From Candidatus Tayloriibacteriota bacterium (GTDB taxonomy: Bacteria > Patescibacteriota > Minisyncoccia > Phycocordibacterales > PALSA-1337): a DNA stretch of 5,475 nt. Positions 1-4,322 of the stretch are shown here, piece by piece. The translations under genes were made by a program, and so were the position numbers. Below the pieces are notes generated by a model, which had not been told where the DNA came from, did no database searches, and was given only the letters and a program-made list of their open reading frames with translations. The stretch spans positions 1 through 5,475 of the forward strand of contig JAPLZH010000025.1 in the NCBI GenBank assembly GCA_026395105.1, written 5' to 3'. Position 1 is the first letter of the stretch; every line of letters starts with the position of its first letter.

Positions 1-1
1 T

Positions 2-109
2 GATAATTTGTACAAGGCATATCAGAAGAAAATGGGATCAAAATCTATCGACACAAAGAAGAAATTAACAACAACAATGGTGTCATTTAAAAGAAGCCCC
101 GTTAGATGA
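2..109 (+). CDS. C-terminal end of an unrecognised protein (5' end outside window)
   Basis: A reading frame open from the left edge runs 35 codons to a TGA at 107-109. The visible peptide begins DNLYKAYQKKMGSKSID and ends TTTMVSFKRSPVR. It is very basic (many K and R) and hydrophilic, with no membrane segment and no motif I can name. The open frame at the window edge and the plausible amino-acid composition suggest the tail of a real gene. A chance open stretch cannot be excluded at this length. The tail of a transposase or integrase is conceivable, since the opposite edge of the window also holds a mobile element, but nothing in the peptide proves it. It ends about 100 bases before ruvX and need not be co-transcribed with it. 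Confidence 0.4.
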   Translation, partial: DNLYKAYQKKMGSKSIDTKKKLTTTMVSFKRSPVR

Positions 110-154
110 TTTGGGTGTCATGGTCATATGAGTTGACATGCGGTCACCGACTCT

Positions 155-187
155 GTTGCTAACTAATCGCAAGCTTAGTAACTTCTT
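155..187 (+). terminator. possible weak hairpin terminator upstream of ruvX
   Basis: GTTGCTAA (155-162) can pair with TTAGTAAC (175-182) through seven Watson-Crick pairs and one G-U pair, with a 12-base loop. The T-rich stretch TTCTTT follows. This could end transcription from the upstream frame that stops at 109. The stem is AT-rich and the T-tract is interrupted, so the call is tentative. Confidence 0.25.
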
Positions 188-196
188 TAAAGTAGT

Positions 197-202
197 GATA
201 AT
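197..202 (+). promoter_or_regulatory. putative -10 element for ruvX (near-leaderless start)
   Basis: GATAAT, preceded by TG one base upstream (extended -10 style), ends eight bases before the ruvX ATG at 211. A start site about seven bases after the hexamer would put the mRNA 5' end at or next to the start codon. No Shine-Dalgarno sequence lies between them. No convincing -35 hexamer is seen at the expected distance, so this rests on the -10 match and its position. Confidence 0.4.
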
Positions 203-210
203 ATAGATTC

Positions 211-633
211 ATGAAATACATGGGAATCGATTTCGGCTCGAAAAGGGTGGGTATATCTGTCTCAGACGATGGGGGAGAGATGGCTTTTCCGAAGGTGGTG
301 CTTAAAAATTCGTCCGGAGTCAAAGGTTCTAAAGGGGCCGGTGCGTCGAACGCCCTTATAAAAGAAATAAAAGAAATTTGCCTCTCTGAAAAAATAGGGG
401 AGGTCGTAATAGGCGAATCGAAAAATTATAAAGGCGAAAAGAATAAAATAATGGATGAAATCATGCCTTTTGCGAAAAAACTAAAGGTGGAAACCGGTCT
501 AACTATTCATCTTCATCCTGAATTTATGACGAGCGCACAGGCTGTCCAGATTCAGGGGGAAAATGAAATGCTTGACGCTTCAGCCGCGACCATAATCCTC
601 CAAGCCTTTCTCGATAAGAAAAAGAATTTATAA
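211..633 (+). CDS. ruvX: RuvX/YqgF-family putative Holliday junction resolvase / pre-16S rRNA nuclease
   Basis: This 140-residue protein has the usual length and motif order of the YqgF/RuvX RNase H-fold family. The N-terminal MGIDFGSKRVGISVSD (residues 4-19) carries the first catalytic Asp (D7) and the family's G-S-K/R-R-V-G-I signature. VVIGES (65-70) is the second strand motif, HPEFMTSAQA (102-111) supplies the conserved Glu (E104) and Thr, and LDASAATIILQAFL (121-134) supplies the last acidic residue (D122) before the C-terminal helix. Family members are described as nucleases that process the 5' end of 16S rRNA precursor and/or resolve Holliday junctions; which role applies here is not visible. 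A Gly/Ser/Lys-rich stretch (residues about 34-46) sits where other members have a short loop. The ATG at 211 puts the first strand right at the N-terminus, as is typical. There is no Shine-Dalgarno sequence. The gene leads a same-strand run with the tRNA-binding protein 29 bases downstream. Confidence 0.9.
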   Translation: MKYMGIDFGSKRVGISVSDDGGEMAFPKVVLKNSSGVKGSKGAGASNALIKEIKEICLSEKIGEVVIGESKNYKGEKNKIMDEIMPFAKKLKVETGLTIHLHPEFMTSAQAVQIQGENEMLDASAATIILQAFLDKKKNL

Positions 634-646
634 AAATCTAAAAGTG

Positions 647-655
647 TGTAATAAT
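647..655 (+). promoter_or_regulatory. putative -10 element for the tRNA-binding-domain gene
   Basis: TGTAATAAT contains two overlapping -10-like hexamers (TGTAAT and TAATAA) in the 29-base gap between ruvX and the next gene. They end 8-10 bases before the ATG at 663, which predicts a leader of zero to a few bases. No ribosome binding site is visible in the gap. The local AT-richness makes a chance match possible. Confidence 0.3.
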
Positions 656-662
656 TGTCGCC

Positions 663-992
663 ATGATTAATTATGATGATTTTGCAAAGGTAGAAATAAA
701 GGCCGGGAAAATTCTCTCCGCTGAGAAAATACCGGAAACTGATAAGCTTTTAAAGCTTTCTGTAGATTTCGCTGAGGAAAAGCCCCGCCAGATAGTTTCT
801 GGAATTTCTACATATTTTCCTGATCCAGCGGTTCTCGTCGGCCGAACCTGCATGTTCGTCACTAATTTAGAGCCTAGAATTATTCGCGGAGTGGAAAGTA
901 ACGGCATGCTTTTTGCCCTCTCCACTCCAGAAGGTGCCTTTTCTCTTTTAGAACCGAATGCACAGATTCCTGTCGGCACGAAGGCAAAGTAG
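663..992 (+). CDS. stand-alone tRNA-binding domain protein (EMAPII / MetRS-beta / Trbp111 type)
   Basis: This 109-residue protein consists almost entirely of one OB-fold tRNA-binding domain, as found at the C-terminus of methionyl-tRNA synthetase and in free Trbp111, CsaA and Arc1p/EMAPII-like proteins. Diagnostic pieces in order are DFAKVEIKAGKI (6-17), the TDKLLKLSVD strand (26-35), RQIVSGIS (42-49), and the hallmark NLEPRIIRGVESNGMLFA (68-85), matching the family's N-L-x-P-R-x-x-R-G-x-x-S-x-G-M. Members bind tRNA non-specifically by its outside corner and raise the local tRNA concentration for a synthetase, usually as dimers. No catalytic synthetase domain is present, so this is either a separate MetRS subunit or a tRNA chaperone; the metG gene is not in the window. 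The ATG at 663 places the first conserved helix at residues 4-9, as expected. The minus-strand open frames over this gene are judged to be shadows. Confidence 0.9.
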   Translation: MINYDDFAKVEIKAGKILSAEKIPETDKLLKLSVDFAEEKPRQIVSGISTYFPDPAVLVGRTCMFVTNLEPRIIRGVESNGMLFALSTPEGAFSLLEPNAQIPVGTKAK

Positions 993-1030
993 GACGCTCC
1001 AAAATATTTAAAAGCGCACGAAATATAAAA

Positions 1031-1639
1031 ATGCACATCTCAGATCTCTTAAATCCACAAGCCATTATTTCTACCGTCGGAGTCATCGGTGTCATTTGCA
1101 TTGTTTTTGCAGAATCTGGCCTATTTTTCGGTTTCTTTTTTCCTGGGGATTCTCTGCTTTTTACGGCGGGCTTTCTAGCTTCACGGGGCTATTTAAATTT
1201 AGGAGTCCTCCTTTTCGGCGCATTCCTCGCCGCTGCTATCGGTGACTCTGTCGGCTATTCATTCGGCAAAAAAATCGGCCCCACTATCTTTAAAAAAGAA
1301 GATTCATTTATTTGGAGTAAAAAAAGAGTAGAACAGGCAGGCGCCTTCTACGAAAAATACGGAAAGAAAACTATTATCCTCGCTAGATTCGTGCCTATAG
1401 TCAGAACTTTCGCCCCGATTCTCGCTGGAGTGGGGAAGATGGATTATAAAACATTTGTGAAATATAACATTACGGGCGCCTTTCTCTGGGTTTTTGGCAT
1501 CACACTTCTAGGCTATTTTCTCGGAAATATAATTCCAAATGTGGACAAATATCTTTTGCCTATTATCGCCCTTATTATTCTTCTTTCTATCCTCCCGCCA
1601 ATATTCCACATAATTAAAGCGCGACGCGAAAAAAAATAG
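1031..1639 (+). CDS. DedA family (SNARE-associated / VTT domain) integral membrane protein
   Basis: This 202-residue membrane protein has the DedA signature set. A conserved Glu lies in the first long hydrophobic helix (E28 in VFAESG), followed by the re-entrant motif FFFPGDSLLF (35-44), then AAAIGDSVGYSFGKKIG (67-83) and the strongly diagnostic ARFVPIVRTFAPILAGVGKM (118-137). Hydrophobic segments lie at about 11-38, 40-70, 145-168 and 174-195, and the C-terminus is a basic cytoplasmic tail (KARREKK). Members of this family are known or proposed to be lipid scramblases or flippases, for example for undecaprenyl phosphate or phosphatidylethanolamine, and to depend on proton motive force. The acidic and Arg residues held to be essential (E28, D40, D72, R119, R125) all appear present. 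The substrate cannot be read from sequence. The gene starts 38 bases after the tRNA-binding gene with no clear Shine-Dalgarno sequence, only an A-rich run before the ATG. Confidence 0.92.
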   Translation: MHISDLLNPQAIISTVGVIGVICIVFAESGLFFGFFFPGDSLLFTAGFLASRGYLNLGVLLFGAFLAAAIGDSVGYSFGKKIGPTIFKKEDSFIWSKKRVEQAGAFYEKYGKKTIILARFVPIVRTFAPILAGVGKMDYKTFVKYNITGAFLWVFGITLLGYFLGNIIPNVDKYLLPIIALIILLSILPPIFHIIKARREKK

Positions 1640-1645
1640 TATAAT
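1640..1645 (+). promoter_or_regulatory. consensus -10 box (TATAAT) for the pilM operon
   Basis: A perfect TATAAT begins one base after the DedA stop codon (1637-1639) and ends nine bases before the pilM ATG at 1655. Expected initiation at about 1652-1653 would give a leader of only two or three bases. The -35 position falls inside the end of the DedA gene (about 1617-1622) and does not match TTGACA, so promoter strength is unclear. Confidence 0.5.
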
Positions 1646-1654
1646 TACAGGACT

Positions 1655-2653
1655 ATGGCCAGAACCTCAACCTTTGCCAAATTTTTCCCAGCACCACAGT
1701 TTTTAAAAGTGGCTTGGGTCGGTATAGATATGTCCGATGAGTCATTGAGACTTGTCGAATTAGTTAATAGCCCGGCCGGTTTAAGGCTCGGTCACTTTGC
1801 CGAAAAGGAATTAGAGAGGGGTATTATGAAATCAGGGCAAATTTTAGATAAGGCAAAGCTAATAGCGGTACTTAAGGAATTAAGAAAACTCAGTCCGACT
1901 CCAAACATTAATGCATCACTTCCAGAAGAGAAGAGCTATCTTTTTACAGCGGACGTGGCGGATGGAACTGAAGAGGAGATAAGGCAAAATATAGAATATA
2001 TTCTCGAGGAAAATGTTCCGATCCCTCCTTCCGAAACTCTTTTCGAATTCGATATTATAAAAAGATATGAACATGAGACGAAAGTTTCTGTTTCTGTGAC
2101 CGCCACACCAGCGAAGATAGTCGAAGAGTATACAGAGGTTTTTAATTCATCTGGATTTACGCCTTATTCTATGGAGGTTGAGGGGAGACCGCTAGCTAGA
2201 GCACTTTTGCCTAGAGGGGAGGAGAGAGGAAAGGGCGGTACTTCTGTCATAATAAATTACAATGATCAAAATGCCGGAATATTCCTAGTCTCTGGTGGAA
2301 TCATTTGGTATACATCTACTTTAAGTTTTGAATTAAAAGATATTCCAGATGATTTTAATAAAGAAGGTTTGGTGGATATACATTCATATATTAAAAAAGA
2401 GATAGAGAAGGTCTTTGCCTACTGGCATAGTAAAGATTCTGGTCAAAAAAAGATAGATTCGCTAGTTCTTTCGGGTAAAAATGCCACAGATGAGAAATTT
2501 ATAAACATTCTTCGGGGAGGATTTAGTGCAAATGTGGAGGTGGCAGATGTCTGGTCAAATGTGGGTGGAGAGCATAAAGGCGTACCTGTTATAGACTATT
2601 CTGAGTCTGTCCGCTTCACTGTAGCCATAGGTTTAGCATTAAAAGGTAGATAA
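1655..2653 (+). CDS. pilM: PilM-like type IV pilus assembly protein (actin-like fold)
   Basis: At 332 residues this matches the usual PilM length. PilM is a cytoplasmic actin/FtsA-like protein that binds the N-terminal tail of PilN and anchors the inner-membrane alignment complex. An N-terminal VGIDMSDESLRLVEL (22-36) aligns with the family's VGIDIGSSSVKLVEL phosphate-1 strand. LPEEKSYLF (89-97) and the EEIRQNIEYILEENVPIP helix (107-124) match the conserved PilM 1C region. SVSVTATPAKIVEEYTEVFNSSGFTPYSMEVEGRPLARAL (145-184) is the typical middle part. VIINYNDQNAGIFLVSGG (198-215) is the phosphate-2 strand, LVLSGKNA (270-277) the adenosine loop, and the end YSESVRFTVAIGLALKG is classic. The nucleotide-binding motifs are eroded: the Gly-Ser after I24-D25 is M-S-D, phosphate-2 lacks D-x-G, and the GGG of the adenosine loop is SGK. 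It heads a tight cluster with PilN- and PilO-like genes, which strongly supports the identity. Confidence 0.88.
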   Translation: MARTSTFAKFFPAPQFLKVAWVGIDMSDESLRLVELVNSPAGLRLGHFAEKELERGIMKSGQILDKAKLIAVLKELRKLSPTPNINASLPEEKSYLFTADVADGTEEEIRQNIEYILEENVPIPPSETLFEFDIIKRYEHETKVSVSVTATPAKIVEEYTEVFNSSGFTPYSMEVEGRPLARALLPRGEERGKGGTSVIINYNDQNAGIFLVSGGIIWYTSTLSFELKDIPDDFNKEGLVDIHSYIKKEIEKVFAYWHSKDSGQKKIDSLVLSGKNATDEKFINILRGGFSANVEVADVWSNVGGEHKGVPVIDYSESVRFTVAIGLALKGR

Positions 2654-2657
2654 AAAC

Positions 2658-3191
2658 ATGTTTTCATTTTTACCACAAGAACAAAAGAAGAGTTTAGTAA
2701 AAGAGTATAAAATCCGTTTCTGGATCACTATATTCATAACCCTATTTTTCGTCATCTGTATAGCGATAGTCGCAGAATCTCCCGCATATTTTTTCTCTAG
2801 TTATAAATCAGAGGAGGTGCGCACTGAAGTAGATAAAGAAAAAAATAAACCAGAAAAGAAAGAGCAACAAAAGTCTTTAGAAGAATTAGCTCATACGAAT
2901 TTATATATTAAAACTTTATCTGCTGATGAAGGTGCGCCTGTTTCTAGTTCATTAGATAAATTGTTTAAAATAAAAGGCAAAATAATATTCTCTTCTTTTG
3001 CCATAAAGAGAAACCCAGCTGGTGGAGCGACATTCGCTGCCACAGGACGCGCGGCAAAGAGGGAGGACTTAGTGGCTTTTACAAAAGCATTAAAAGCCGA
3101 TCCTATTTTTAGTGAAGTTACAATACCGATTTCCGGATTTACACAGACCGCGAATATTATTTTTAACTTTTCCTTAACAGGTAATTTCTAG
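2658..3191 (+). CDS. pilN: PilN-like type IV pilus inner-membrane alignment protein
   Basis: This is a 177-residue bitopic protein. A short cytoplasmic tail, MFSFLPQEQKKSLVKEYKIR, contains F-L-P, the counterpart of the I/N-L-L-P motif with which PilN tails bind PilM. One membrane helix (about 21-40) follows, then a highly charged Lys/Glu stretch (about 51-78) likely to form a coiled coil. The C-terminal globular part (about 80-177) ends in alternating beta segments compatible with the ferredoxin-like fold of PilN/GspL periplasmic domains. Primary sequence is weakly conserved, so the assignment leans on topology, tail motif and position directly after pilM and before a PilO-like gene. The start is four bases after the pilM stop without a good Shine-Dalgarno sequence, so translational coupling is likely. 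Confidence 0.72.
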   Translation: MFSFLPQEQKKSLVKEYKIRFWITIFITLFFVICIAIVAESPAYFFSSYKSEEVRTEVDKEKNKPEKKEQQKSLEELAHTNLYIKTLSADEGAPVSSSLDKLFKIKGKIIFSSFAIKRNPAGGATFAATGRAAKREDLVAFTKALKADPIFSEVTIPISGFTQTANIIFNFSLTGNF

Positions 3192-3193
3192 AA

Positions 3194-3778
3194 ATGAAAA
3201 AATCATTATTACAAATCTTATTAATACTAACCATCGTTCTATTCCTCGGATCGATTTATTTCTATATAAAAATCTGGAATGGTATTAACGATAACATCGC
3301 TTTAGGGAATGCCGCTAAGATGGAAGTAGCCTCATCTCAAAGTGATCAAGAACACGCGAAAGACCTTCGATTATCCATGGCTAAAACAGGAGACCTTCGT
3401 AATAAGATAGACGATTTCTTTATTCCGGTACAGGAAGAGGTGAATTTCATTGAGCTATTAGAAAATAGTGCAAAGGATATGGGTATAAAAGTAGTAATAG
3501 GAAGTGTTTCCAGTAAAGATGGGACGCAGACCTCTAAAGGTTTAGGAATTCTATCTGTAAGTTTGACTATAGATGGTACATGGCAGAAGGTAATGCAGTA
3601 CGTAGCTCTTCTAGAATCTTTGCCCTATAAAGTAAATATAAATAATGCGGAATTTTCTAGAACCAGTGATTTGATAATTAATAATTCTGTAAAAACCGAA
3701 TCTATGCCGGCCTGGAGAGCGGGAATTCAGATGGATATTTCGACACTAAACAGTGATTATCTAAATTTAACAAAATAG
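3194..3778 (+). CDS. pilO: PilO-like type IV pilus alignment protein
   Basis: This 194-residue bitopic protein has an almost absent cytoplasmic tail (MKKS) and one membrane helix (about 5-26). A helical, coiled-coil-like linker follows (about 40-95; it includes EHAKDLRLSMAKTGDLRNKIDDFFIPVQEEVNFIELLENSAKDMGI in pieces). The C-terminal alpha/beta domain includes LGILSVSLTIDGTWQKVMQYVALLESLP (117-144). A beta strand leading to G-x-W/Y-x-x-V/I-x-x-F/Y-x-x-x-L-E-x-L-P is the recognisable core of PilO and related GspM domains, which pair with PilN to form the periplasmic heterodimer. The start lies two bases after the pilN-like stop codon. Identity rests on this core motif, the topology and the operon order. 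Confidence 0.78.
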   Translation: MKKSLLQILLILTIVLFLGSIYFYIKIWNGINDNIALGNAAKMEVASSQSDQEHAKDLRLSMAKTGDLRNKIDDFFIPVQEEVNFIELLENSAKDMGIKVVIGSVSSKDGTQTSKGLGILSVSLTIDGTWQKVMQYVALLESLPYKVNINNAEFSRTSDLIINNSVKTESMPAWRAGIQMDISTLNSDYLNLTK

Positions 3779-3779
3779 C

Positions 3780-4094
3780 ATGAAATTCTTTTCTTTAGGA
3801 AAAAAAATACCATTAATGAGTAAATTAGGAAGATTAGGCAAAAATCCTGATTTTGACTGGAATGTTATTATTGTTATGTTTGCTTTTTTGAGCATTTGCG
3901 TCGTCTTTTACTCGGTTTCTCTTTTTTTAGACATCGGTAGTACTGATGATCAGAGTTTGGTATTAATTCCCGTGGACAGAGAAAATTTAGATATTAATAG
4001 TCTTCAGAAAGTGGTGGATAGGTATGAGCATAAAAAGGTGGTATTCGACGGGCTTTTAAAGAATTCTGTAAAATATGAGGATCCATCGATATAG
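3780..4094 (+). CDS. small single-pass membrane protein, last gene of the pil operon
   Basis: This is a 104-residue protein of a family I do not recognise. A basic N-terminus (KKIPLMSKLGRLGK, 8-21) and NPDFDW precede one strong membrane helix (about 28-50, NVIIVMFAFLSICVVFYSVSLFL). An outward-facing, mostly hydrophilic tail follows; it includes VDRENLDINSLQKVVDRYEHKKVVFDGLL, which should form a helix. There is no lipobox, so it is not a classical PilP lipoprotein. Its start is one base after the pilO stop, which makes co-translation with the pilus alignment complex very likely. It is therefore probably a pilus-assembly accessory with PilN/PilO-like topology; function is inferred from context only. 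The end of the gene is followed closely by G-runs, and no clear terminator is visible after it. Confidence 0.75.
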   Translation: MKFFSLGKKIPLMSKLGRLGKNPDFDWNVIIVMFAFLSICVVFYSVSLFLDIGSTDDQSLVLIPVDRENLDINSLQKVVDRYEHKKVVFDGLLKNSVKYEDPSI

Positions 4095-4202
4095 TTTATG
4101 AAAGAGGGGGGGGGCACCGTGGGGGGAGCTTGTTTTTATTCGTTTTTTCAGTAGTATGTATGGGTGTCAGTTTAGTGGGGGTTTGTGAGTAGGCTTTAAT
4201 AT
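4095..4202 (+). other. G-run-rich spacer between the pil operon and tRNA-Arg
   Basis: This non-coding stretch contains runs of nine G (4106-4114), six G (4121-4126), three G (4162-4164) and five G (4177-4181) on the plus strand, against an AT-rich background, plus T-rich segments (4132-4148). The only ATG-initiated frame from 4098 stops after 18 codons, and no good hairpin terminator is visible. The clustered G-tracts could form a G-quadruplex in DNA or in the 3' end of the pil mRNA. No strong -10/-35 pair for the tRNA was found. Confidence 0.5.
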
Positions 4203-4274
4203 GCCCCGGTAGCTCAATGGATAGAGCAGTGCTCTTCTAAGGCATTGATGTGGGTTCGATTCCTGCCAGGGGCA
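4203..4274 (+). tRNA. tRNA-Arg, anticodon UCU
   Basis: A full cloverleaf can be drawn. The acceptor 5' strand is GCCCCGG (4203-4209), then T8-A9, the D stem GCTC/GAGC (4212-4215 with 4224-4227) with loop AATGGATA, and the anticodon stem GTGCT/GGCAT (4229-4233 with 4241-4245). The anticodon loop CTTCTAA gives anticodon TCT (4236-4238), which reads AGA. The variable loop is short (4246-4249). The T arm is GTGGG-TTCGATT-CCTGC (4250-4266), the acceptor 3' strand CAGGGGC (4267-4273), and the discriminator A4274. No CCA is encoded, so it must be added after transcription. One acceptor pair is broken: G6 (4208) faces A67 (4268). The 3' acceptor strand is also one arm of a long inverted repeat with downstream DNA. 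Confidence 0.93.
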
Positions 4275-4322
4275 CAGGCAAAAGAAAACCGCTTTTAAGC
4301 GGTTTTCTTTTGCCTGTGCCCC
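4269..4322. repeat. 26-bp perfect inverted repeat joining tRNA 3' end and terminator
   Basis: The left arm 4269-4294 is exactly complementary to the right arm 4297-4322, with only TT (4295-4296) between them. The left arm begins inside the tRNA acceptor strand (GGGGC at 4269-4273, then discriminator A). The right arm ends in GTGCCCC, which could pair with the tRNA end in any transcript that runs past the terminator. Pairing continues, after one A-G mismatch (4268/4323), with 4267-4324 and 4266-4325. Confidence 0.9.
4280..4311. terminator. bidirectional intrinsic terminator between tRNA-Arg and the M14 gene
   Basis: The core stem CCGCTT (4289-4294) / AAGCGG (4297-4302) is flanked by AAAAGAAAA on the left and TTTTCTTTT on the right. 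Both strands therefore have a hairpin followed by a T-rich tract: the plus strand ends the tRNA transcript, the minus strand ends the M14 transcript. The M14 stop codon (4295-4297) lies in the loop, so the terminator overlaps the coding sequence. Confidence 0.85.

Noticed and set aside
79..120. GGTGTCA repeated at 79-85 and 114-120 (also at 1086 and 4163)
   Set aside because: A 7-base match at scattered sites in coding and non-coding DNA with no regular spacing; expected by chance. It is not a CRISPR or iteron array.
671..1036. 121-codon minus-strand open frame over the tRNA-binding gene
   Set aside because: It is antisense to a clearly conserved EMAPII-type gene, has no family motifs and a Ser/Phe-rich translation typical of a shadow frame.
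880..1101. 73-codon minus-strand open frame
   Set aside because: It overlaps the ends of two well-supported plus-strand genes and shows no recognisable domain.
4098..4154. 18-codon frame starting MKEGGG after the pil operon
   Set aside because: Too short, built from G-runs, no ribosome binding site; a frameshifted tail of the preceding gene is not supported either.
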